Positions 6,850 to 13,352 of a DNA stretch of 14,993 nt are shown here, one piece after another; position 1 is the stretch's first letter, and each line of letters opens with the position of its first letter. The notes beneath the pieces are model-generated. The model did no database searches. It was not told the origin of the DNA and saw only the letters and a program-made list of their open reading frames with translations. Origin of the DNA: CAZKYP01 sp964556885 (GTDB lineage: Bacteria > Planctomycetota > Phycisphaerae > Sedimentisphaerales > Anaerobacaceae); the NCBI GenBank assembly GCA_964556885.1, contig CAZKYP010000070.1:1-14993 (forward strand). The letters run 5' to 3'. The position numbers were made by a program, and so were the translations under genes.

Positions 6850-6942
6850 CCTGCACCACCCGGTCTGATTAACGATACCGAGTTAAACGATACAAGTGCG
6901 GGAAACCAATCCCCAGCCCTGATACCTTATGTAATATATATA

Positions 6943-6971
6943 ATTTTACGCTTAAAGAGCGGAAAGGTCAA
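6943..6971 (-). promoter_or_regulatory. Sigma70-type promoter for the coiled-coil gene and downstream genes
   Basis: TTGACC (6971-6966, 5/6) and TAAAAT (6948-6943, 5/6) are separated by exactly 17 bp on the minus strand, in an AT-rich gap. This is the best promoter match I found in the window. Transcription would begin near 6936. Confidence 0.7.
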
Positions 6972-7059
6972 GTTATTTTTAACAAATAGCCTAAATTAAA
7001 ATCAACAATAAAAATGGCCGATTATTTAAGTCTGATAACAAATGATTTTCAGGCATTGA

Positions 7060-8097
7060 TTATTCTATTCCTGACTGAAAAACGGCTTTGGCGGCGGCGA
7101 TTCGAACAAATTTTGATTCATTTTTCAGTAGTTGTGGCAAAAATTTTGTCAGTTTGGGTGTCTTAATCTGGCCTATCGCCAGTGCCGTCAGCACGTAAAC
7201 ACGCTGGTTTATCTCGGTATCCAGGCTGATTGTGTAACCCTTTTCAAAAACACTGAGCACCATCGATTCGCCTGATGTATCGCCCATCATGCCAAGCTGT
7301 GCGGCCGCGGCCAGGCGAACCTCCAGAATATTGTCGTCCAGCATCGTTGTCAGGGCTTCTCTGGCCTGTCTTGTTCCGAAGATACCCATAGCCCTGACGC
7401 CTACAACTCTGACATCGGCGTATGCACTTATCAGCATCGACCATAATTTTGGGTATATTGCCAGGTCGCCGAGCATTGCCAGGGACTCGGCGGCCTGATA
7501 GACGACCTTGTCCTCGGATGACTTGTCCTGCATAGCCCAGTAAAGGGGCTTTATTGCATTTCTGTCTCCGCTTTTACCGAGCAGCAGGGCGGCGTTGGCT
7601 CGAACCGTCTGGTCTTGGTTGTTTATCGCCGAGTACAGGATCCGGTTATATTCTATGGAGCCGAGTTTTCCCATGGTGTATGCTGCGGCCGCTATTACAC
7701 TTGCATCATTGTCGCGCAGCAGTTTAGACACCGTATCTTTGGCTATGGAATATTCCAAATCGCCGATGGCAAGGACAGCCGCGAATCTGACCGGGGCATA
7801 TTCATCCTCCAATAACTGTTGGACTTTAGGCATGAGCATTATCTGTCCGGTTGATGCGACCACCTCGACGGCCTGGCTCCGTACCTGGGGGTCGGTGTCG
7901 GACAGGGCGCTCTGGATAATTAAATTCGCCAGGTTTTTTGGAGAGTCCAGGTTCAGTTTACCACGATCTTTCGCAATCGGGCCTTCGAGCTTTTCGTCGC
8001 AACCGGTGTTTAATAACAGATATGCAACAAAAAGTATTCTAATGATGAGGGTTTTGAATTTAATGTTATAAATGTAATTATTTTCGGACTTTTTCAT
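7060..8097 (-). CDS. HEAT-repeat protein, probable lipoprotein
   Basis: The 345-residue product starts with a basic segment, a hydrophobic helix at about 17-29 and LLLNTGC ending at Cys33, consistent with a lipoprotein signal. The residue at -3 is Asn, so the lipobox is atypical. The rest is an alpha-solenoid of roughly eight or nine HEAT/PBS-type repeats from about 55 to 343. The repeat hallmark is a V-R/x-A-A-x-x-L-G pattern, for example VRFAAVLAIGDL near 103, VRANAALLLGKSGD near 165, VRLAAAAQLGMMGD near 260 and VRIAAAKAVF near 331. Such solenoids are protein-binding scaffolds; the partner is unknown. The ATG lies 20 nt inside the end of lnt, so translation is probably coupled. No strong Shine-Dalgarno is seen. 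Confidence 0.85.
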   Translation of the reverse strand: MKKSENNYIYNIKFKTLIIRILFVAYLLLNTGCDEKLEGPIAKDRGKLNLDSPKNLANLIIQSALSDTDPQVRSQAVEVVASTGQIMLMPKVQQLLEDEYAPVRFAAVLAIGDLEYSIAKDTVSKLLRDNDASVIAAAAYTMGKLGSIEYNRILYSAINNQDQTVRANAALLLGKSGDRNAIKPLYWAMQDKSSEDKVVYQAAESLAMLGDLAIYPKLWSMLISAYADVRVVGVRAMGIFGTRQAREALTTMLDDNILEVRLAAAAQLGMMGDTSGESMVLSVFEKGYTISLDTEINQRVYVLTALAIGQIKTPKLTKFLPQLLKNESKFVRIAAAKAVFQSGIE

Positions 8098-9982
8098 TTG
8101 ACGTCCCTGCCAACCGCATCCTGCATTTTTTAGCCCTTAAGAACTTAGTAACAGCTAATATTATTATCAGCAAAATCGTGCATGTTTCACAAATAAAATC
8201 CAGCAATTCGCCGTATTTGCTGAAAATAGTTGTCCTGTTGTCGATTGGAATTGTGTCCATAATCCAGCCCGACATGCCTGTTCTTTCAAGCGGATTGTGC
8301 GGCAGGGTGCCGGCCTGGAAGCCCTTCCTGATGCGGCCGTAGCTGTCAATCAGGCAGCTTATACCGGTGTTGACGCTTCGGACCACCGAAAGCCTGTTCT
8401 CAATCGCGCGAAATACACACGTGGCCGTATGCTGGATAAGTTCGGTGCTCGGGTAAACGTTGTCATGCTTAAATCTTACGAACCAGCCGTCGTTGCTGAT
8501 ATTAACCATCCAGTCGATTCTCTTTTTGCCGTTTTCATCCAGGGCGAATTTCCTGGCAATGGCGGGGACGGTATCTTCGTAGCATATCATTACGCCGAAT
8601 CTGTAATCCACCTTATTGGGATCTTTTTCGGATGCCATTTTGAAAATAGTGTATTCGCTGCCCGCGTCGAGCGAGTAGTCGAAATTATAGGGAATGAATT
8701 TGAGCTTCATCAGCAACTGATAGAACCAGGACAGGCTCTTTCGAAGCGGCAGGACCTCGCCGAACGGAACAAGGTGGATTTTGTTGTAGACTTCTTTGAC
8801 TTTTTCGCCGCTGGGTCTGTACATGAACGCCGAGTTGTATCTTTTACCATAATCGACTTCCATGTTTTTATTGAATTCCAGCGTGCCGCCGTAGGCGCCG
8901 ACCAGCAGGTAGGCGTTATCTTTTGCGTGCAGGCTGAGTTTGTGGTCAAAGATTTTCCAGTCACTGTTAGGGTCAATCAGTTGCAGCACTTCCGGATTCA
9001 GCATCGCCTGGACCATTGTTTCGGGCCAGACAATCAGTTCCGGCCTGTACTGAGCGGCGTCGTTGCTGTCGGCCATAAGGCCATAGAAAAGCTCATCGCC
9101 GGATTCGAATGACCTTTTGACCGACTGTGGGACATTCGACTGTAGCGATGCGACAAGCGGCCCGACTTTTATATGTCCTTTTTCTTGGGCCAGCCGCAAT
9201 CGCCCGTAGTTGATAGTGGCGTAAAAAGCCGCCGTGACAACGAGGATTGAGAGCAGATGTACCAATCTTGTCGTTCGTTGTCCGTCACTCGGTTTGGGAA
9301 TATCGAGTATTAAAACGGCAATCAGGCCGTTGACCATCGCAATCAGGAACGAAACGCCGCCGGCGCCGAAGATGTCGGCTATCTGGATGAGTGTAATGTT
9401 CTGAAACTGGCTGTGGGCGAGGAACCGCCAGAAAAAACCGCCCATGAATATCCCCTGCATCCGTTCGGCCCCGACGATGAGTACCGCACAAGCCAAAAAC
9501 AGCGGCACTTTCTTTGCCCGGCAGAAGCGGATGCAGATTGCCAGCAGCGGCCACAGCACGGCCATATATACGCCAAGCAGCAGCCAGCCGATAATGGTAA
9601 TCGGTATAATCCAGTACAGGTTGCCGAGCCAGTAGATATATCCGACAATAAAACTCGTGATAATTAATTTTCTTGTATTTGTCTTTGGTGAACAGGCGAT
9701 AATAAACGGAACGTATGCCACCCAGGCCAAAAGCGGAAAGATATGGAAGTCATAGTTGAAAGCTCGGAATTGTGCCCCGGGTATGATGCTCGGCGGCTGG
9801 ATCAAAGTCAGCAGCACAGCACTGGCAATAAAAAGTATAGGACAGAAAACAGAGGACAGACGACGATTAACAGAAGGCAGAGGGTGGGACGAAGAGACAG
9901 ACTTCCTGTTTTCAGCTTTCAGATTTTTGTCTTCAGTATTCTGTTTTCTGTCTTCTGTATTCTGACTTCTGTCTTTATTCAA
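8078..9982 (-). CDS. lnt: Apolipoprotein N-acyltransferase
   Basis: Inner-membrane enzyme that adds the third acyl chain to the N-terminal Cys of lipoproteins. The 634-residue product has a membrane region (about 46-255), a periplasmic carbon-nitrogen hydrolase domain (about 275-560) and a C-terminal membrane helix (about 600-616). The expected catalytic triad is visible: Glu321 in IVWPETM, Lys401 in YNKIHLVPFGE and Cys467 in FGVMICYED. NISNDGWF (494-501) and the QHTATCVFRAIENR segment are also typical. The start is TTG at 9982, overlapping the methyltransferase stop as TTGA. No better start precedes membrane helix 1. Residues about 4-28 and 34-47 are encoded by a 7-nt repeat element, giving a hydrophilic, Gln/Asn/Glu/Asp/Lys-rich N-terminal extension. 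The last 20 nt overlap the HEAT-repeat gene. Confidence 0.95.
   Translation of the reverse strand: MNKDRSQNTEDRKQNTEDKNLKAENRKSVSSSHPLPSVNRRLSSVFCPILFIASAVLLTLIQPPSIIPGAQFRAFNYDFHIFPLLAWVAYVPFIIACSPKTNTRKLIITSFIVGYIYWLGNLYWIIPITIIGWLLLGVYMAVLWPLLAICIRFCRAKKVPLFLACAVLIVGAERMQGIFMGGFFWRFLAHSQFQNITLIQIADIFGAGGVSFLIAMVNGLIAVLILDIPKPSDGQRTTRLVHLLSILVVTAAFYATINYGRLRLAQEKGHIKVGPLVASLQSNVPQSVKRSFESGDELFYGLMADSNDAAQYRPELIVWPETMVQAMLNPEVLQLIDPNSDWKIFDHKLSLHAKDNAYLLVGAYGGTLEFNKNMEVDYGKRYNSAFMYRPSGEKVKEVYNKIHLVPFGEVLPLRKSLSWFYQLLMKLKFIPYNFDYSLDAGSEYTIFKMASEKDPNKVDYRFGVMICYEDTVPAIARKFALDENGKKRIDWMVNISNDGWFVRFKHDNVYPSTELIQHTATCVFRAIENRLSVVRSVNTGISCLIDSYGRIRKGFQAGTLPHNPLERTGMSGWIMDTIPIDNRTTIFSKYGELLDFICETCTILLIIILAVTKFLRAKKCRMRLAGTSNEKVRK
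9843..9971. repeat. Facing arrays of 7-nt repeats inside the 5' end of lnt
   Basis: On the plus strand, 9843-9884 is six 7-nt units near CAGAAGA (five recognisable, one diverged). An unrelated spacer of about 17 nt follows. Then 9902-9971 is ten consecutive units near TNTTCTG, with strict period seven throughout. The second array is the reverse-complement type of the first, so the pair could form a long hairpin in DNA or RNA. The whole element lies inside the lnt reading frame. Because 21 nt equals seven codons, the ten-unit array encodes an irregular 7-residue period (such as QNTEDRK, QNTEDKN, LKAENRK). Confidence 0.85.
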
Positions 9983-10926
9983 TCGGCTAAATCCTTTAAT
10001 GCGATTGTTATTTCACCGGCGTTGTATTTTTTCCCGTTATTCATACGCACGCCAAATTGATTAGTAAAATGCTCCAATAGATTTTTGTCGGCGGCTATCT
10101 CTTTTATTGGAATATTGATATCATCAGAAAGCCGCTTGAGCTCGCTTAACTCGGTTGCATCAAGAAAAATGTTTGCGTATTTTAGCTTCTTCAATTGTGT
10201 TAGGCGTTTGGTTGAATTTTCGACGTACTGTTCGGATATTTCCACGCCGACGTAATTTCTTAACAACTGATATGCCGCCGCTGCTGTTGTTCCCGAGCCG
10301 CTGAACGGATCAAGTACATAGTCACCGGGATTCGAGCTCGCCGCTATAATTCTTCTAAGCAGGCTTTCCGGCATCTGGCAGGGGTGCCAGCCGGTACGCT
10401 CCTTGAATGTCCCGCATACACGAGAGTAATCGTCCCATACGTCGTCAGGCATCTTGCCCGCCGGATTGGCGCGCCTGTCGTTGTAAATCAACTGCCTGTC
10501 AGACGGGACTCGGACGGCATGGTCATTGAAAGTGAAGTTCTTTTCGTCGTTTACAAAATAAAAGATATGCGTATGGGAGCGGGCGAATTTATTTTTCATC
10601 TGCTGGCCGAAGGTGTAGTGCCATATTATCCAGTTTCGCATGAAGAGGCCAAGCTCATCGGCGATGACTTTAATATTCGCCGCGTATTCGTCGCCGATGG
10701 CGATGTAGAACGAGCCGTGCGGCTTGAGGATTTTTTTGCAGGCAGCCATCCATTCTTTCGACCAGGCGATGTAGTTGTTCTTTTTGACCTTGTCGTGATA
10801 TTTATCGTACTTATAGCCTATGTTGAACGGCGGGTCCGCGAAGATAAGGTCCGCGAACGGTTCGGTGACCTTGCCCAATATTTCTATACAATCGCCGCAG
10901 ATTATTTTATTTGTTAAATCATACAT
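9979..10926 (-). CDS. Site-specific DNA methyltransferase, beta class (probably N6-adenine), no partner nuclease seen
   Basis: The 315-residue product transfers a methyl group from S-adenosylmethionine to a DNA base. The catalytic motif IV (ADPPFNIG, DPPF at 31-34) precedes the AdoMet-binding motif (DPFSGSGTT, 206-214). That order defines the beta class shared by CcrM- and RsrI-type enzymes. DPPF and the class favour N6-adenine, but N4-cytosine cannot be excluded. YVGVEISEQYVE (225-236) is the usual strand after motif I. The target-recognition part is probably residues about 110-185. The flanks are a lipoprotein gene and lnt, and no restriction endonuclease is visible, so this looks like a solitary regulatory or protective enzyme. 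No Shine-Dalgarno precedes the ATG, and a -10-like element close upstream suggests a leaderless message. Confidence 0.93.
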   Translation of the reverse strand: MYDLTNKIICGDCIEILGKVTEPFADLIFADPPFNIGYKYDKYHDKVKKNNYIAWSKEWMAACKKILKPHGSFYIAIGDEYAANIKVIADELGLFMRNWIIWHYTFGQQMKNKFARSHTHIFYFVNDEKNFTFNDHAVRVPSDRQLIYNDRRANPAGKMPDDVWDDYSRVCGTFKERTGWHPCQMPESLLRRIIAASSNPGDYVLDPFSGSGTTAAAAYQLLRNYVGVEISEQYVENSTKRLTQLKKLKYANIFLDATELSELKRLSDDINIPIKEIAADKNLLEHFTNQFGVRMNNGKKYNAGEITIALKDLAD

Positions 10927-10932
10927 AGCGAT

Positions 10933-10960
10933 ATATTAGAGTTTAACGCCGGGTTTGCAA
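10933..10960 (-). promoter_or_regulatory. Weak candidate promoter that would give a leaderless methyltransferase mRNA
   Basis: TTGCAA (10960-10955) and TAATAT (10938-10933) are 16 bp apart on the minus strand, each 4/6 to consensus. The expected start site falls at or next to the A of the ATG at 10926, which agrees with the absence of a Shine-Dalgarno sequence. The 127-nt gap holds nothing else I can identify. Confidence 0.3.
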
Positions 10961-11053
10961 GGGAGAATTCATTTCATCGAAGTTAATTCGAAAAGAAAGG
11001 TTGAATAAACAGAGGAATCTTTAGTAGTCGATGAAAAAGAATCTGTCAATCTG

Positions 11054-11731
11054 TCAGGGAGTTTTTGGTTTAATTATCTTTTGTTCGTTGAAAATCCGTC
11101 CGGTCATATAGTCGGTAAACTTGATCTTGACCGTCAGAGGTTCGGAGTAACTTTCAATCTGTTCATTTAATTCGAAGGTGAGTCTGAAATTAATGACCAG
11201 CAATTCGACCCAGTGTTTTTTCAGCATCTCGGGATCGGCGTGCCACTGGCCGATAAGGGACTGGTCCTCGGGTTTGTTCAGGTCCCAAAGCTGGACATCA
11301 ACGGAACCGGACACCTTTATCCTGTCACCGTATTCGTCGACCGGCTGGATGTAGACGATGAGGCTGTCATATTTTCCGTCGTTGTCGGTATCATAAAGGT
11401 TTGTCAGGCTGCCGATTTTGACCGTCTTTACTTGATTCAGGTTACTGAGCCTGACTTCTTCGGATAAGCCGGAGAGTGTCCGAACCTGTTCTTTTAACTG
11501 CTCCTTTTCCGATTCGGTCTGATCGATTTTTTGCTCGAGTTCGGAATTCTGATTTGAAAGCCGTTCAATCCGATCGAGAAGCATTTTTCTGTTACTGCCG
11601 TGGTTACAGCCGACCGGCAGAATACAGAGAGCAGAAGACAGAATACAGAAAACTGCTCTGAGCGAAACAGAAGTGATAGAAGGACACCTTGGGTTTTGTA
11701 TCTTTAGAACTTTGTTTTTTTCGATATTCAT
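11054..11731 (-). CDS. Putative coiled-coil lipoprotein with a beta-rich C-terminal domain
   Basis: The family is not recognised. The 225-residue product has a basic N-terminal region, a hydrophobic core at about 25-39 and Cys42 in LPVGCNHG, which reads as a lipoprotein signal, although Pro at -3 is atypical. A coiled coil follows at about 52-90 (LDRIERLSNQNSELEQKIDQ and on). A beta-rich domain then covers about 103-222, with a DTDNDGKYDS loop at 114-123 that resembles a calcium-binding DxDxDG motif. The signal-peptide core, residues 27-38, is encoded by five 7-nt repeats. The gene begins 17 nt after clpP2, so cotranscription with the clpP pair is possible. The Shine-Dalgarno region is only purine-rich (GAGTAAGAAC). 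An envelope location is inferred. Confidence 0.8.
   Translation of the reverse strand: MNIEKNKVLKIQNPRCPSITSVSLRAVFCILSSALCILPVGCNHGSNRKMLLDRIERLSNQNSELEQKIDQTESEKEQLKEQVRTLSGLSEEVRLSNLNQVKTVKIGSLTNLYDTDNDGKYDSLIVYIQPVDEYGDRIKVSGSVDVQLWDLNKPEDQSLIGQWHADPEMLKKHWVELLVINFRLTFELNEQIESYSEPLTVKIKFTDYMTGRIFNEQKIIKPKTP
11618..11652. repeat. Five-unit CAGAANA 7-nt array encoding a signal-peptide core
   Basis: Five consecutive 7-nt units begin with CAGA (CAGAATA, CAGAGAG, CAGAAGA, CAGAATA, CAGAAAA). It is the same family as the array at 9843-9971. A weaker pyrimidine-rich stretch of similar period (TTTTGTA, TCTTTAG, AACTTTG, about 11695-11715) may be the degenerate facing arm. Read on the minus strand the array encodes residues 27-38 of the lipoprotein candidate. 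Confidence 0.8.
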
Positions 11732-11748
11732 AGTTCTTACTCTTGTTC

Positions 11749-12378
11749 CTACTCCTGGTCGTTCTCTCTTACGATTTCAGGTGCTTTTTGCAATACTCTG
11801 TCCGCCAGGCCGTACTCGATGGCTTCCTTGGCGTCGAGCCAGAGGTTCCTGTCGCAGTCTTTTTCAACTTTCTCGACCGACTGGCTTGTGTGTTTGGCCA
11901 ATATTTCGTAGATGAGTGCTCGCAGTCTGATTATTTCCTTCGCCTCTATGTCCAAATCGGTGGCCGGTCCTATCAACTGGCCTGATATCAGGGGCTGATG
12001 CAGGAGAATTCTGTTGTTCGCCAGCAGGAAACGTTTGTTTGCCTTGCCGCCGGTCAGCAGTACCGCCGCCATACTTGCGGCCTGCCCGACACAATATGTC
12101 GCGACGTCGCAGCGTAGAAACTGCATCGTGTCGTAGATTGCCAGTCCGGCCGTAATCGAGCCGCCGGGCGAATTTATATAGAAGTGGATATCTTTCTTGT
12201 TTTCTTCGTTGCTCAGGAAGAGCATCTGGGCAATTATTAAATTCGCCGCCGTGTCGTCTATCGGACCACCGAGAAAGACAATCCTGTCCTTAAGGAGTCT
12301 CGAATAGATGTCGTAGGCACGTTCTGTGCGGCCGCTTTTTTCAATTACTATCGGTACAAGGTTCTGATTAACGTTCAT
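11749..12378 (-). CDS. clpP: ATP-dependent Clp protease proteolytic subunit (second copy)
   Basis: Serine peptidase that forms the barrel-shaped ClpP chamber and degrades proteins fed by Clp ATPases in the cytoplasm. The 209-residue product is normal size. The catalytic triad is complete: Ser102 in GQAASMAA, His127 in LLHQP and Asp176 in CDRNLW. The YINSPGGSITAGLAIYDTMQ segment (68-87) is the family signature. It follows the other clpP by 47 nt, and the two probably form one transcript. The sequence differs enough from its neighbour (substrate-side loop, Ser context) to suggest two specialised subunits that may assemble as a mixed 14-mer, as in other bacteria with paired ClpP proteins. AGGA stands 8 nt before the ATG. 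No clpX or clpA is visible in the window. Confidence 0.95.
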   Translation of the reverse strand: MNVNQNLVPIVIEKSGRTERAYDIYSRLLKDRIVFLGGPIDDTAANLIIAQMLFLSNEENKKDIHFYINSPGGSITAGLAIYDTMQFLRCDVATYCVGQAASMAAVLLTGGKANKRFLLANNRILLHQPLISGQLIGPATDLDIEAKEIIRLRALIYEILAKHTSQSVEKVEKDCDRNLWLDAKEAIEYGLADRVLQKAPEIVRENDQE

Positions 12379-12425
12379 GTTTTATATCCTGTATTGTCCC
12401 CCCGGATTTGACCGGCGGGAAGTTT

Positions 12426-13184
12426 TTATTTTGTATCTTTTTCCGATTCGGACTTTTTGTCTTCCTTTTTCTCGTCCTTTTTATCCCTGTTTTCCTCGTG
12501 CAGAACTTCGTCGATTAGACCATACTTATAGGCTTCGTCGGCGGTCATGTACCTGTCTCTTTCGGTCTCGGCTTTAATTTTATCAATCGGCTGGCCGGTA
12601 TGCTGCGAGAGGATTTGGTTTATCATGTCTTTGGCCTTGAGGATTTCCTCGGCCTGTATTTTTATATCAGCCGCCTGTCCGCTGACGCCGCCCCAGGGCT
12701 GGTGAAGCATAATCTTAGCGTGTGGGAGGGCGAACCTGCTGCCCTTGGTGCCCGCCGCCAATATTACGGCCCCGCCCGACTGGGCTCTGCCGATGCAGTA
12801 GGTCGCGATAGGGGAGCCTATATATTGCATCGTGTCGTAGATTGCCATTGTGTCGTCCACGCTACCGCCGGGGGAGTTAATATACAGGCTGATTTCGCTT
12901 TTTCGCTTGAGGTTGTCAAGATAGAGCATTTTCATAATAACCTCGGCGGCCCTTGCATATGAGATTTCGCCGATCAAAAACACGATGCGATTATCCAGCA
13001 GCATCTCATCGAGTGTCATCTGGCGAAATCGCTGGTACGGCCCGCCCCCGCCGCCGTACTGGTTATATATATCCATTGCCGTCCCTAAGGGACCTGCCCC
13101 TGAGGGGCCAGCCGTCGATTGGCCCGTATGTTTGGCAAAACCATGACTATTAAAGAAGTTTACTGTCTGACGCTCAATAGACAT
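12426..13184 (-). CDS. clpP: ATP-dependent Clp protease proteolytic subunit (first copy, with extended ends)
   Basis: Second ClpP-type peptidase, 252 residues, longer than the usual 195-210. The triad is present: Ser136 in GRAQSGGA, His161 in MLHQPWGG and Asp210 in ERDRYM. The signature YINSPGGSVDDTMAIYDTMQ is at 101-120. The Ser context GRAQSGGA departs from the common GQAASMGA. Residues 1-55 are an N-terminal extension rich in Gly, Ser and Pro, with a five-Gly run at 44-48, and may be partly removed on maturation. Residues 231-252 are a Lys/Glu/Asp tail. The ATG at 13184 is supported by AAGGA 7 nt upstream. An alternative ATG is codon 37 (13076), just after two GC palindromes in the coding sequence. 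It lies 168 nt after tig, matching the common tig-clp gene order. Confidence 0.94.
   Translation of the reverse strand: MSIERQTVNFFNSHGFAKHTGQSTAGPSGAGPLGTAMDIYNQYGGGGGPYQRFRQMTLDEMLLDNRIVFLIGEISYARAAEVIMKMLYLDNLKRKSEISLYINSPGGSVDDTMAIYDTMQYIGSPIATYCIGRAQSGGAVILAAGTKGSRFALPHAKIMLHQPWGGVSGQAADIKIQAEEILKAKDMINQILSQHTGQPIDKIKAETERDRYMTADEAYKYGLIDEVLHEENRDKKDEKKEDKKSESEKDTK
13081..13108. repeat. Two adjacent GC-rich palindromes within the 5' part of clpP1
   Basis: GTCCC-TAA-GGGAC (13081-13093) and GCCCC-TGA-GGGGC (13096-13108) are two perfect 5-bp stems with 3-nt loops, 2 nt apart. They encode part of the non-conserved N-terminal extension of ClpP1 (about residues 26-35). Tandem hairpins of this kind look like an interspersed repeat rather than ordinary coding sequence. 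Confidence 0.6.
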
Positions 13185-13352
13185 TCATCATTCCTTTATA
13201 AGATTAGCAAATCATTTCCTATTTAATCGGATATTTTTGCCTGTGGATTTGACTTTTATCCCCATAAATCGGGAATCTCTGCCTTTTTTATTGATATTAA
13301 TCTCTCCATAGAATTTTCAATATACTTTTTGAGGCTTTTTACGCCTTCAGCT

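Larger units (their letters stand above)
6751..6936 (-). promoter_or_regulatory. Long, possibly structured 5' leader of the coiled-coil gene
   Basis: The 309-nt gap between the HEAT-repeat gene and the coiled-coil gene contains a strong promoter, leaving about 185 nt of untranslated leader. In it I see a GGGGA/TTCCC hairpin near its 5' end, two near-copies of TTAACGATAC (6869-6878, and with one extra A 6883-6893), and a perfect CCAGGG/CCCTGG stem (6816-6837) with a 10-nt loop. A 17-codon ORF lies in its distal part. I could not match it to a riboswitch or known small RNA by eye. It could be a cis-regulatory RNA or simply a long leader. Confidence 0.4.

Noticed and set aside
8297..9112. Plus-strand open frame of 271 codons
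   Set aside because: Antisense to the catalytic domain of lnt, whose triad and motifs are clear. No motif is seen in the antisense product.
9843..9971. CRISPR-like array
   Set aside because: The units are 7 nt with no unique spacers between them and no cas genes are present; it is a degenerate tandem array in facing orientation.
10384..10917. Plus-strand open frame of 177 codons
   Set aside because: Antisense to the DNA methyltransferase; no domain and no ribosome binding site support.
10927..11053. Terminator or small RNA between the lipoprotein and methyltransferase genes
   Set aside because: Apart from a short direct repeat (ATCTGTCA) and the weak promoter listed, I found no stem with a T-run and no conserved RNA pattern.
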